A stretch of 64,000 bases of DNA from Epiperipatus broadwayi. Taxonomy: Eukaryota; Onychophora; Udeonychophora; Euonychophora; Peripatidae. The notes under the pieces were generated by a model. The model did not search any database and was not told where the DNA came from. It worked only from the letters and a program-made list of their open reading frames with translations. Location of the stretch: contig JAQFVV010000975.1 in NCBI GenBank assembly GCA_028023455.1, positions 1-64,000 on the forward strand. Reading direction: 5' to 3'. Each line of letters starts with the position of its first letter. The stretch's first letter is position 1. Below, piece by piece: positions 47,629-59,790 of this stretch. The position numbers and the translations under genes were made by a program.

Positions 47629-48590
47629 TTACGTGGACCATTTACAAGATAGGGAATAGCAGGCCTCTCTTCTGTTGATTGCCGATGGGTCAGCCGCAAT
47701 GAAGTAAGCTTCCCTAATTTTATATTTGGTGTCGTTTGTTTCAGAGCAAACGATACTGGCTGTGGTAGGTAGAAAAGCATGTCCAGTGTTTCTCTCATGT
47801 TCGACAAAAATTGAATTATCTTCATACTTTGTTTTGGTTTTATTGTAAAGGTATCGGTGTTGAGATACTCTGGTGGCAATGTTCGTTTTGGTCTCTCCAT
47901 AATATGTTGCCATACAATTTCTTTGGGGGCAAGTAATTTTGTACACAACTTGAGGGGTGAGTTCAGGTTTGATGCTGTCTTTGGTATTATTTATCAGTCT
48001 GGTGTTTGGAGGTGAACGGAAAGCAACTTCAAACTCACATGATAGTTGATTGATAAGGCTTTTAGCTGTAGTGTGAATGTATGAGATTAAGATTCTTGGT
48101 TTGTTTTCTTTCTTGTGGTTGTGGTTTATTTTATAGAAAAATTTTTTGACTTTTCTGTTGATGGATGAATAAGTGTGTCCTATTTTCTTTAAATCAGTTA
48201 TATAATTGATGAGATTTTTTCTTTTACCTGCCTCATATTTGCACAAGTTATGGTTTCTAAACATGAATGAAGAGAGGGCTGCAAGTTTGTGTGAGTGTGG
48301 CATGTAAGAGTTAGGGTTTGTCAAGCCTCTTACTTCCAAAGGTTTGATTACCATTTGGTAGTCCAGCTTATCTATATTTTTGCTAACACATATATCAAGG
48401 TATTTGACCTGTTTGTCTTGGTTTTCCCAAGTAGTAGTAAAAGTAAGCTTGGTATTATTCTGGAGGCTATTGTGAAGGTTGGTGATGGTATCTTCTGGGG
48501 CAGCAATAAATATGTCATCAATATTGTGCATATTTATCATATGTGGGGTTGACATGAGGAGTGCAGGTAGTATTAGCTTCTCGTAATGGA
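47629..48590 (-). pseudogene. PLE-2 RT/GIY-YIG ORF, left arm (open, 5' truncated)
   Basis: About 320 codons without a stop. The RT end is present: NIDDIFIAAPE (48,500-48,530) is the catalytic D-D motif, then VKYLDICVS and a KPLEVRGLTNP segment standing where YRKPTHT is in PLE-1. The GIY-YIG domain has VVYKITCPQRNC (about 47,920-47,948) and TYYGET (about 47,893), then the conserved Arg in NIATRVSQH, and VEHERNTGHAF. It finishes INRREACYSLSCKWST. The first RT motifs are missing, so it cannot encode a full element, yet the endonuclease part looks intact. The open frame continues upstream into the other arm only as antisense. Confidence 0.9.
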
Positions 48591-49474
48591 CATATTTATT
48601 GCTGCCCCAGAAGACATCATCACCAACCTTCACAATAGCCTCCAGAATAATACCAAGCTTACTTTTACTACTACTTGGGAAAACCAAAACAAACAGGTCA
48701 AATACCTTGACATATGTGTTAGCAAAAATATAGATATGCTGGACTACCAAATGGTAATCAAACCTTTGGAAGTAAGAGGCTTGACAAACCCTAATTCTTA
48801 CACGCTGCACTCACACAAACTTGCAGCCCTCTCTTCATTCATGTTTAGGAACCATAACTTGTGCAAATATGAGGCAGATAAAAAAAAATCTCATCAATTA
48901 TATAACTGATTTAAGGAAAATAGGACACACTTATTCATCCATCAACAGAAAAGTCAACAAATTTTTCTATAAAATAAACCACAACCACAAAAAAAAAAAA
49001 CCAAGAATCTTAATCCCATATGTTCACTCTACAGCTAAAAGCCTTATCAATCAACTATCATGTGACTTTGAAGTCACTTTCTGTTCACCTCCCAACACCA
49101 ATAGACTGATAAATAATACCACAGACAGGATCAAACCTGAACTCACCCCTCAAGTTGTGTACAAAATTACCTCCTTCCAAAGAAATTGTATGGCAACATA
49201 TTATGGAGAGACCAAAACTAACATTGCCACCACAGTAGCTCAACACCAATACCTTTACAATAAAACCAAAACAAAGTATGAAGGTAATTCGATTTTTGTC
49301 GAACATGAGAGAAACACTGGGCATGCTTTTCTACCTACCACAGCCAGTGTCGTTTGCTCTGAAACAAACGACACCAAATGTAAAGTTAGGGAAGCTTACT
49401 TCATTGTGGCTGACCCATCAGCAATCAACAGAAGAGAGGCCTGCTATTCCCTATCTCGTAAATGGTCCACGTAA
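48586..49474 (+). pseudogene. PLE-2 RT/GIY-YIG ORF, right arm (frameshifted)
   Basis: Inverted copy of the left-arm ORF. It starts just inside the DD motif (a lone D, DIFIAAPED), shifts frame at an A9 run near 48,883-48,891, then is open to TAA-type termination after SRKWST. It differs from the left arm at key places: the zinc-type Cys of KITCPQ is Ser-Phe (KITSFQ), and the conserved GIY-YIG Arg (IATRVSQH) is Thr (IATTVAQH). This arm is therefore inactivated while the left is not, though they arose together. Confidence 0.9.
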
Positions 49475-49785
49475 CATCTGCACATAAGTTTGCATAAAAT
49501 TTGCATATTTTTACAGTAATTAACAGAATAACTCGCCATGAATATGGGACTGTAGACTGTACCGAAAGCGCTTGGTGGTAAAATTTTGATAATTTCATGA
49601 CAATTTATTAATAGCTTCATTACCTGTATGCAGAGCACACACACACATATATATATATTAATTTATTTAAGCGTTAATGAAGTAAAATCTTAACTATCTA
49701 CCTTTTAAAATAACAGATTTTTTTAAAAAGATAAAAATTTTTAAAAAAAAATCAGTCATTTTAAAAGGTAGAGGAAATTAAGATC

Positions 49786-49822
49786 ACTCTGATGAAGACT
49801 GCAGTATAGTCAAAACTGTCAA
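49786..49822 (+). ncRNA. Hammerhead-like motif, PLE-2 right arm
   Basis: CTGATGAAGACTGCAG, then TATAGTCAAAACTGTC. The CTGATGA half is perfect and stem II (GACT/AGTC) pairs; there is one extra A before the stem, and the GAAA is AAAA. ACTGTC would hold the cleavage site. Confidence 0.5.
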
Positions 49823-49893
49823 GAAAATAAAGAAATTATTAAAACCATTTTTTGCATTAAAGTGTATATGAGGGAAGTTAAAGCAATATATCT

Positions 49894-50795
49894 AGTTAGT
49901 CATATACTTTTTATTGGTCAAATAATATGTCTTATTCTTATCTACAGAATAAATGAAGAAATAAAAATATTAAATCTTCACTACCTTTCTGATTGGATTA
50001 AAGAGTAAATCAGTTTTCTCATTTAGTGTTTCTTCATAGATATGTTGGGGAAGATTTTAATCTACAATAAGCTACTTAATTACAGAAATCTTCTCTCTCT
50101 ATAAGCATGAATTACAAAAGTATCATGATATAGTGATAACATATCATTTGACATGGGGATAATATGAATAAAAATTTAGAATTGAGAATATTTATAGGTT
50201 TTAATAAGGTTTGAGAAATTTTTTTCAAATAAGTCAGAATAAACTCATATAGTCATCCAATATTTTTAGAGAATAGATATCAACATACTCTCAGAAATGA
50301 ATAAATAAGAATTAAAAAACTGATTAAATCTTTTTTAATCTGATAAGTAATGACTTATCTTTTATTGGTTCTCCATATTTAAGTTAATATTTAACCTTTT
50401 TATATGATTCATTTGTTGTGGTGATCATTATAAGCCTTAAAATTTTTTAAAATAAGTTTTGCATTTTTTATAGGTTTATCCAAAATTGTTGCTACTATTA
50501 TTGTTATTATTTTGATTAAATAATTACTCTGTTTTATTATATTTTGGGATTTCATTTCTTTTTATGGTATTCACTTTTCCCTTTGCATACATTTATATGA
50601 GGATTTGCCACACATATTATCATCCATTTATACTTACTATTTCAGTTAATATTAAACTATTTCTTATAAGCTTCTTTAAAAAAATTGAAGTAAAATATTT
50701 TGATTATAGAATATTGTAAGTATCAATGGATTTCGGCATCTATATTCTATTTTCCCTTTAATTGAATTTTTAAAACACTCAGTCAATATTCTGAA
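49894..50795. other. Gene-free AT-rich stretch
   Basis: Nothing recognised. Confidence 0.45.
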
Positions 50796-50965
50796 ACAAT
50801 ACTGGAAGGCAAAACTCTCCAACAGTAGTGCCATCCTGTGCCAACCAGAGTAATCAGTGGATGCCAGAAGGCTTGGGCATAAAATCCCTATCTAGTGTCT
50901 ACTCATCCAATTATGTGTTAGTATAAGAGATAATGATCATGTGATGTTTAGTGATTTTACTTTAT
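50796..50965. mobile_element. PLE-derived repeat, family D copy 3 (internally deleted)
   Basis: Starts AAGGCAAAACTCTCC and ends GATCATGTGATGTTTAGTG, matching both ends of the 26.3- and 34.3-kb copies. The segment with the hammerhead-like core is missing, so the two ends are joined directly. Confidence 0.75.
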
Positions 50966-51715
50966 ATATGTTCAATATAGATATAGTCAAAAGAATACAA
51001 CTGAAAAGATAAAAATGAAACATTTTCACACTTTACAGTTGATCCCTTTTTATATGTTTTTTTTTATATAAATTAATGTAATACAAAACTTTGTATTCTT
51101 CAATTATATTGTTAAAATTTTTTTATTTGAAAAATAAGTGTAAATCTAAATCTTAAAATTTTAATTTATATTATTCTACTATATATTTTTTAAAAACAAT
51201 TTTTTTTTAAGAAATCAATTTTCAAAATAAAACTTACAATTGGACCATTTATTTTCCCCCTTTCTCTTTTTATCTTTCCCACCTTTCCTTTTCTCTACCA
51301 AAACCAAATAAAGTAATTGGAAAAAAATAATACTAAAAGTTCTAAAATAAATTTATCAATGACAAGTAGTAAGAGGATTCCAAATTTCATATTGAATTTA
51401 TAATAAATTAATTTATAAGTTAGTATTTACATTAGTGGTTTATAAGAAATCCTCCCAAAAACAGAATCTTAAATTGATCAACTGTTATCCCAATATTGTT
51501 TCATGATATTGACTTGAAATGTTCAAAAAATCATAAAACAGAATGCTGATACCTGACTTCATCAGTACTATATTGTAAGTACATTGCACAATAATAAAAT
51601 GCAATATAAAATAAATATAAATATTGTACTAACCAATTGCAAGTGAGACTGCAATGCAATTTGCAATGCATTGAAGATAAATAAAAATTTCACTATAAAC
51701 AATGACTTAATGAAT
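50966..51715. other. Gene-free AT-rich stretch
   Basis: Nothing recognised. Confidence 0.4.
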
Positions 51716-51862
51716 TTCAGGACCTGCATCTCCCTGATCCTTTTATTTCAAGTTAAATACAAAAACCTTAATTGTAGTTGAAGAAACAATTCATTTTTTT
51801 AGTGCACAGTAAATAAAATTACTTAATATAAAAATTGTTTTTGTATCTAGTATTTTTAACTT
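51716..51862. repeat. Single arm of family C foldback
   Basis: Matches the right arm of the 10.7-11.0-kb element: CTTTTATTTCAAGTTAAATA, TTTTTTTAGTGCA and AAAAATTGTTTTTGTATCTA. No opposing arm is present. Confidence 0.7.
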
Positions 51863-51933
51863 TTTAGTTTGGTACAGTAAATAACAATATAAAACTATAT
51901 TGTACTTTAAATTGACTGGATGTTTATAGTTGT

Positions 51934-51935
<2 letters not shown>

Positions 51936-51969
<34 letters not shown>

Positions 51970-52008
51970 GGCACAATATATATATATTATATATATATAT
52001 ATATATAT
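51936..52008. repeat. Complex (TA)n tract at the R3.4 copy B end
   Basis: (TA)n with an internal GGCACAATATATATAT (51,970 on) that is the inverted form of the element end at 52,008. The terminus is thus present twice, head to head. Confidence 0.85.
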
Positions 52009-55000
52009 TGTGCCATTACAATTTAGTCACTAGCTAAATTTATAGTAATGTGCATGTAAGAAAGTGTAAAACAAAATCATCATCACATTTTTATATAATC
52101 ATAAATGAAGCTGTAGGGCATCCAAGTTTAAACCCTACAAGGTCCAGTTCTAAAAGCTTTAAACAGAGAAAGAATGGGTCAACAATTATATGCTTTATTT
52201 GTTTGTGTGTTGATAGAAAGGTAATACACACATTTAAACTATTTAATATTTAATTTTTCTTTAAAAAGCAAAGCTATAATGCATACATATAGGCAATGTA
52301 TGTGTAAATTATTTAATTGTTGTATATTTCAAATATTCAACATTTTAACTTTCTTTAAAACTAAGCTATGCTTGATCAATTCTAACATTTTATTCTATAC
52401 TTCTATTTTGCTTTTCTTTAATTATAAGTGGGATTTAAAAGTTACAGATTTAATTAAATAATTGGGTTATAATTACTAAGCTAGCAATTATAGTATTTAA
52501 GGTTAGTTTATGAATGATTTGAAAGAATGAAGGATGTGTGTACATTACATACAAAATTTTACATTTCCTAAATATTGAAAGAAAAGGAAGTATTAAATCT
52601 GTCAAATTATTTTTTTTTGTACAATTTTTTTGTTAAAAGAGGAAATCTGTTTAATCAGATATCGATCTTTGTAGTAATTTTTTTTTGTAAATGATTGTCA
52701 CTTTGGAAACTTATAATGAGTCAGAGCTCTAAATTTTGAAATTGTCTTATCTCAAGATCTATAGAAAGGAAGCTCAAAGATTTGAAGTGTTACCTGGATG
52801 TTAAAAAGAAAAAAAAAAAACAAAAGAAAGGAAATAAGAATTGAGTCTATTTTTTTTTTTAAAACAAAAGTGTCTGGAAAAAGGATTAAACTTTTCAGTT
52901 GAAAAATACTTTGGTTGAAAATAAATTAGAGATCTAATTAAAACAAATTTGTCCAAAAATAGCAAGTGATGCTATCTCTGATTGGTTAAGGTAGCTAAAA
53001 ATTGGATATAAAAAGCTGTTTTGAATTATTATTAAGATTATTATTGTGATTGATTCAGATTATTAAACTATAATATTGAACGTTGAAAATATAAGAAATG
53101 GCGGGCTAGAAAAATTATATGTATATTCCATTTGCCGGACCATCTGGAGGAAGCTGCACATCACATAGGAAAGAAAAGATGTCTAAAATAATATTCTACA
53201 CCTTTCAACTGACCAGAGAAATAAGATGTTTGTTTTTAATAGAAGGAAGAAAGCATTCACCTGCATTCAAAGAAGATGAATTAATCTACTGATAAATATT
53301 AATCATCAAGTCCAATTAATTGTTCCAACAACTGATTTTAAACTCAAGAAAATTTATAAATGTGAAAACAACTGCTGTATTTCATCCACATGCTTGACAG
53401 GAAGAGAAGAAAAATTAAAATAATGATTTCCAAATTGTCCACTAAAGCAAATAACCTCAATAGAGTCATCATCATCAAATAGTTATCCACCTCAAGAAAG
53501 AGATTGTTCCCAGTAAAACGAAAATGGTAGCTGCAGAAATATAAACATTATACAAGACAAGTTTGAACCCTTGGAAATTCGCCACAAACAAAAGATCGGT
53601 AATATGACTTTTTATATCTATTTTCTTTATGATATCAGTCTTAAGAAACATTTTAGCAATAAAGTGGTATATTTTATTTAAAGAACTTTTAAAGACTATT
53701 CAGATCAATTAAAAACAAGAATGTCTTACTAAAAATAACTTTGAGCTTCATAAATGACCTTGAATGTATGAAAATTATTTGTTTATTAATTTTACAATAT
53801 TAATGTGTAAAACAAATTTTTTTTATGGTGTTATGATTTTAGTTTTAACTGATATATTATTATTATTTTGGTTTTTAATAATATTTTGTTATTATGGGAT
53901 AAAACACGCACATACATAATAATATTTTTATATGTGTATAATTGGGACTGAATGTGAAATAATGAGTAGTATTAGAATATTAGATTATTTTGTTTCAAGT
54001 TAAGTATAGATTTCAGCGCTTGGAAGGGAGGGGGAGATAATGATTTAAAACTATTTTCTAAAACTTGCTCTTTCAATTTTACTAACATTTTTTTTTTATT
54101 CTATTTACATGTTGGATTTTTAAAGTATGTGTGCTAATGAGCAGATAATATTTTTGTCTTGAAATACTTTTCATGGTCAATGTGATGTTCAACTTAATAC
54201 AAATACATTTAACGGGAAAGGGGGAAGAACTTAAAATTAATCTGAGGATTGTTATATAATCAATTATTATTATTATTATTCATGTCAATTTTCATATTAT
54301 CTACAAATTTTTATGTATATGTTAGAAATGTAGTAATAAATATTAGTTTGTTTTATTAAACGAGGCGTATATATTTCATTAAGTGTAGTCTTTGTTAAGT
54401 GTGATTATTCATCATCATCAATGGTTGAATATTAGTTATTTAAGATATAAGTAAATATGCTAAAATTAAGCAATAATTATGAACTTCTTTATAAAAAATT
54501 AGTTTTATGTTTAGGCTTAGTCCTAGAGCTGTAGTTGAAACCCTTGTCATTATTGTTATTATTATCATCATCATCATCGTCATCAACATTTTAATTAATG
54601 AGCTGTTTAACTGTTTAAAGGCCATAAATAAATATTGATTTTATAATATTTTGTGATTTCTTAGTATTATTATAACCACATCCCATCATCTATTTCATGC
54701 AAGGATGAGTGAATTGCCATCCTAAATTAGTTATATATAATCTGAGCTAGTAAACTTACAAAACTATTGAAACACATTTGTTATGTTAAGATCTGAGAAA
54801 TGATTTATGTTCAATGAACTCCACTGTGGTTTAAAGATGTTTTACTTTTACCTAACTATTAGTGCTTCTAGTGATATGGCTCAAAAAGCAAAATCTCTCA
54901 TTTTTATTAGAAATAAAGTACCAAAAAGGGATTCAAACCCGGTACATGTGAAAGGTTATCAGATATAACCGTGTCTAGATTCAGATAATCTAGTGGCGCC

Positions 55001-55383
55001 CTGCTAGACCATATTCACTTAGTATTTGTTTAAACATGCACTTAACATCAAACCAAGGAATGAAAGTGGATAAAACCTACTGCCTGTATACCTGAGTTAT
55101 ATTTTATTGAATTACTAGTGTACTCACTTCACGTGATTTCATAATACATTGCTATAATTTTGTTATTAATAACTTGCTTATAATTATTGAGATAGTGTTT
55201 ACTTGAGAAATCCAAGTTGTTTATAATTCTTATAATCATTCTATGGACTACTCAGGTATGGTATTTCATATACCTGCACATGATTTTATATAATACTGGT
55301 TATTAATAATTTGATCAACCTTTAATTTTGATATTGAACCTTTACTTAGTTATTTTTATTTGAACTCATTTATTTTGGTTACA
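52009..55383 (+). mobile_element. R3.4 element, copy B
   Basis: Direct copy of 19,459-22,820 at a nearly constant offset of about 32,550. It shares every landmark, including the GGCGCC-containing hairpin and the tRNA-like segment. The right end is GGTTACAATATATAT at 55,374-55,390. No obvious flanking duplication remains, perhaps because both sides are (TA)n. The open frame at 52,050-52,253 matches copy A but has no family signature, and similarity over non-coding parts is equally high. Confidence 0.8.
54925..55015 (-). repeat. tRNA-like segment in R3.4 copy B
   Basis: Minus strand: A box TGGTCTAGCAG (rc 55,001-55,011) and B box GGTTTGAATCC (rc 54,929-54,939), both identical to copy A. Confidence 0.75.
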
Positions 55384-55663
55384 ATATATATATATATATT
55401 TGCTATAAGTTAAAATGTATATCCCTTATGTATTATATCATATTTAGTACATGCACATAATATATATGTATATAAGTGCTTAAAAATATGAAATAATTTT
55501 AAGTAAAAAATGTTTAAATTTTTGCTTTTGATTGGAATATATTATTATTTTTTTAAAATAATGCTTATCAAAACTATATTGTAAATGAACTTCGCTTAAT
55601 ACACATTACTTTAAATCAATTTGACATATATATTATGTAATAAGTTAAAATGTATACTCTTTA

Positions 55664-55679
55664 TATATATATATATTAC

Positions 55680-55744
<65 letters not shown>

Positions 55745-55759
55745 TGATGATGATGATGG
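55664..55759. repeat. (TA)n, (TAA)n and (TGA)n microsatellites
   Basis: A TA run, then about 21 TAA units, then six TGA units, leading into the left arm of a palindrome. Confidence 0.95.
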
Positions 55760-55867
55760 TAACAAACTATTATAAACAATCCTTAAATTCGCAGAAGTAC
55801 TTTCAGTTAATTTCTTGAACCGAAAGTACTTCTGTGAATTTAAGGATTGTTTATAATAGTTTGTTAC
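55758..55867. mobile_element. Palindrome with GAAAGTACTTC cores and microsatellite edges
   Basis: Arms 55,758-55,804 and 55,822-55,867 are near-perfect inverted copies (47 and 46 bp). Both carry GAAAGTACTTCTG at the inner edge, the same 3' hammerhead half as at 33.3-33.5 kb. The left arm runs into (TGA)n(TAA)n, the right into a much shorter (TTA)n, so one edge expanded. Confidence 0.75.
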
Positions 55868-57009
55868 TGTTATTATTATTATTTTTATTGTAATTACAAT
55901 TTTGTTTTAATTAATGGACATTTTATTTTTATTTTATATATATATATTGTACCGGTTGGTTTTGTATGTTCACATAACAAGATTTATCATCTAGGCAAAA
56001 GTACCTCAAATCCAATCATGCGCAAGATACATAAGTCAGGAACACTCATGAATTCTGCCCTATTTGCCTATTTTCCAGATCTATCAACTTATGAGCAACA
56101 ATCCCGATATATATCGATCTAATTTTATCTCCGCTGGCATCACACATTGGAGACACAAAAAGATTCTAATTTAAGTTTAATGGTGGAATATTTAGCATCA
56201 ATTATAATTTAGAAGCATTTAATGATCGTGATCTTTCATATTAATTATATATTAGCAGAGATCATCTAGTCAGTACGGGCATAACTTATTAATTAAAATA
56301 CTAATTTAAATAAAAGAAAACACAATGATTTGGAAATGTTATAACATATATATTTAAGATTTATTATTTGACAAAACATAAGTAAATGCGTATTATCATT
56401 GATTGATCATTGGCCTCATAAATATTATATGACAGTTGGTCATAGAGAAATCATATTACATTAGGTTGTTAAATTAAGAATCAAATTTAACAGGTGACTT
56501 TATTTATAGTTGCGGCTATGCCAATAATATATACTATAATGATGAATATAAGACTTAGTGCTATTAAAAAATATAATATTGAAATACCACTACACCCCCA
56601 GGAGGAACAAAATAGCATTTAACCGATTTGAAAGATAATTATTATTTTATAACAAAGCATTACATTTGTACAAAATATAGTGATTAATATTCAATTTATA
56701 AAGTGGTAGATGTGTGTGGGATAGCTAATGAACATATATTAATAATAATAACAATGTTGTTGCAATGACATGTAATTTAAATAGTGGACATAGATCTGTT
56801 TAGCAAAAATCACAACATTACGACTTATGGATGTTCATGGGTTTATTAGAAATACAACAGAAGGTGGTGCATGCATGGTGGCATATTTGATGTGATCCAG
56901 TCATATATCCTAGTATGTGCTTCAGAGAATTCATTTTGAGAAATATACCGATATAAGTCTGTGATGTTAGCAGAATCGGTTCAGGAATGAAGAGCGATTG
57001 GCTATGCAT
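55868..57009. other. Stretch without a supported gene
   Basis: Starts with (TA)n TTGTACCGG near 55,939, an R3.4-like end form. A 40-codon open piece after it (SNPIMRKIHKSGTL and on) has no family I recognise. The rest is AT-rich. Confidence 0.35.
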
Positions 57010-57059
57010 TTATTGGGCTGGTTTTTCCAGAGTGATCCCCATATAAAGTATGCACATAT

Positions 57060-57160
57060 GAACAAATGAGTCCCCAGGGGGGATTAAAGCCTGGTTCTTG
57101 GACTTTTGAAAAAGATGATAGGGTTCGACTTTGCGATACCTCCATCGGAAAGAGAAGCAC
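57060..57160 (-). repeat. Possible tRNA-derived remnant
   Basis: On the minus strand, AACCAGGCTTTAATCCCCCC is B-box-like with changes. The patch is GC-richer than its surroundings. No clear A box. Confidence 0.3.
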
Positions 57161-57216
57161 GAATATATAATATAGGAATGAATGTGCCTATACGCACGCA
57201 ACGCTTGGGATAACAA

Positions 57217-58869
57217 AATCTATAGCTTTAAAGTCTATTTTAATTATTTAATGCCCATAAATTATAGAATATTCTGCATAATGGTATGATCTAATCGCTA
57301 AAGCATGGATGATTTAAATTATATAAATTTTAAGACATAAAGATTCCCCTTTCCCTTTACTTTAAATTATTTATAACTTCCGACACCGTTTAATAAACAC
57401 AAATTTCGGTTAATAAATGCTATTATTAAAAATAAATATATTTATATGGAAACAAATGGGGTGGAGGAAATAACTGGGATAATAATTAGAGTTTACATAT
57501 ATAAAATACATTTATGGTTAGGATTAGTACATTTAAAAAGATAAAAAAATATTTTTAAAAAACAGATGTTGGTCTGTTTTCCTACAACAATTTATAAGAT
57601 AATGACTTTGTTTTTCCAAACTCACAAGCACTGGCATAAGTCAAATAGGATTTGTTTTTAATTAAAATAAGTTCTTAATTACCCCGTAAGTGATGGGTAG
57701 AGAAACTAGAAAGGAATTATGTGCTAGCAAGTTTGAAATATTACTGGCATTTTAAAACACAAAATTACATAATATAATAATGAAATAAAATGATTGCCGC
57801 ATGGAAATAATAAAATAAAAAGAAAACATATTGAAAAGAGGCTCAATGATAGAATAGGTTTAGTTATATAGAGCTGTATCTAAGTAAAATTACATAAGAT
57901 ATAAATGTTTACATAAGATATTAGAATAGAGCTTCAAGATTATTGTTGTTATAGAAGGCTGAATTTAATAGAATCATAGAGTGGCTAAAGTTCTTTTACC
58001 TTTCATAAATGGTAGTGGTTCTTGATGTTTGGTATGTTCATTGGCAGTAATACACTAGATCTAGGTTTGGAATAAGGCATCACAGATAGAATTTTGCTTA
58101 TTTAATTATTAGACATTTGAAAGTTCATAGGCATGGGATATGGAGCTTTTCTTATGGGAATGAGCATGTTGGAACAGAGGGGAAGGTGAAGTTTCCCCTA
58201 CTCTGTCACATTGGATGAAGATTAATACTAGTGTGGATTATGTGGATCATCGTTAATTTATGGTTGTCTCCTCTTTCCTTTTGGATTCAAATCCAGCAGT
58301 ATTTATACTCTTTTTTTGATGATGTAGTATAACACTTAACTGCTGGACTTGAGGCAATATGAGCACTTTAGCAAAGCTAAAATCTTCTGATCGGATATCT
58401 TTTGTTTTGTAAGTCTTTTGAAACAATGCAATCCTGTTACAAGTTTCTCAAACGATTGTTTTAAAATAAGTCTTATGATTTTAAAATAAGTTGGCATGGA
58501 TAAAATTTCCACTAATGGATTTTATTTTACTATTACAAATTGTAACCTTTTACTTTTAACTAATGGACTTTTCTGAGTAATTGTTTTTAGTTGTGTTTGA
58601 CAAACTTCTTAAGAGAATTGCATCATTTTCTGACCGCTAAATTAAATATAAAAAATAATACATTTCATATATGAATTTTAAGATATGTGAATAATATAAT
58701 TATTTATATGATTTATTATCAATCTCCCCACACTGAAAATGTATATATTTATCCATTACGCATGCATATACATTAAAATAATATTGAATATTTATTTATT
58801 AAATTATTTTACATTAAGATATATAAATATCTACATCATTTATGTTTAAATGATTAAGCAAAGCAAAAA
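57217..58869. other. Gene-free stretch
   Basis: No coding frame or repeat recognised. Confidence 0.4.
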
Positions 58870-59000
58870 TATATGTTAGTACATATGTATATGCATGTTA
58901 GGATGGGTTTAAACATGGTTTGGTAGAGGAGACTGTAAGTAGGCTGTGAAGCATGATCTTAGCATCAGATCAACTGCTTCAATATATATATATATATATC
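58870..59000. repeat. Unidentified repeat end at (TA)n
   Basis: GC-richer sequence ending GCTTCAATATATAT (58,976 on), the same (TA)n-TTG-type junction as other elements here. The internal GGGTTTAAACATGG is not a good B box. Confidence 0.3.
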
Positions 59001-59711
59001 ATATTTAATATATGCACACAATTATATATGTATAAAAGATCAGTAAGTAATTTTTCTATTTAAAATTGTTTAACTTTTTTTATTTGAAAAAAAATAATTT
59101 TTTTTTAAAAAAGCTTAACAGTACAATATTATATACAAACTTTCTTATTACTTAAAAAATTTCTATACTGCCCTTTTATGAGTCTTACATAAAACAAATG
59201 AAATATCAAAATATTCAATATTTTTTCATCTTCTGTTTCATATCTAAGACATTAAGTGACTTACCAAAGAGATTAGTGTTCTATGTGGATTAGTCTGGTA
59301 TTAATTAATTGAATATCAAATTTCAAGCAATTCTATTGAATTTAAATGTATTAAACCTCAATTTAAAATTTTTATTCTAACTTAAAATAACCATAAATTT
59401 AACAATTATCCTACCAACAAAGAAAGTGATTTTACAACTTCAATAAAAGTATTTTCAAATACAAGTTTTTTCAATACATTACATAATGAAAAATGAACTT
59501 TGATCATATATAACAAAAAGTGAATGAATATGATATTTTAAAATGTGTAAATTATATTAAAAACAATTTTTATTTAGTGAATTTACAATTAATATTTTCT
59601 TGCTTATAGAAATTTAATTTTCATCAAATAACAAACCATTATTCTAAGAGAAAACAATATTGAGGAAAATGTATTAATGATTAAGATCATTAAAACTATA
59701 GTAATGATAGA

Positions 59712-59745
59712 AGGGGGGGTTCGCTCGCCCGCCCCGCGCCGGGGG

Positions 59746-59788
<43 letters not shown>
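59712..59788. repeat. GC-rich patch with a 40-G homopolymer
   Basis: GGGGGGGTTCGCTCGCCCGC, CCCGCGCC, G7, A, then 40 consecutive G (59,749-59,788). It stands out sharply from AT-rich surroundings. It could form G-quadruplexes or be an assembly or sequencing artefact. Confidence 0.9.

Positions 59789-59790
<2 letters not shown>

Larger units (their letters stand above)
47318..49893. mobile_element. PLE-2: 2.5-kb palindromic Penelope-like element
   Basis: Left arm 47,328-48,518 and right arm 48,588-49,893 are inverted copies around a 70-bp spacer that exists only in the left-oriented copy and continues its RT frame. Both arms carry a PLE ORF and a 3' tail with a hammerhead-like motif. The outer ends are (TA)n TTGCTTTAA and TTAAAGCAATATAT. 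The right arm has an extra roughly 110 bp near 49,665-49,775 that is itself a small foldback. A different family from PLE-1. Confidence 0.92.

Noticed and set aside
48295-48552. Plus-strand frame over the PLE-2 left arm, and minus frames 49,085-49,324 and 49,444-49,644
   Set aside because: Antisense shadows of the two PLE-2 coding arms.
51535-51600. Hammerhead motif from ACTGATGAAGTC on the minus strand
   Set aside because: CTGATGA is present, but no pairing stem II followed by GAAA could be found.
52050-52253. Conserved small frame in R3.4
   Set aside because: Shared by both copies, but flanking non-coding sequence is equally similar, and there is no family signature.
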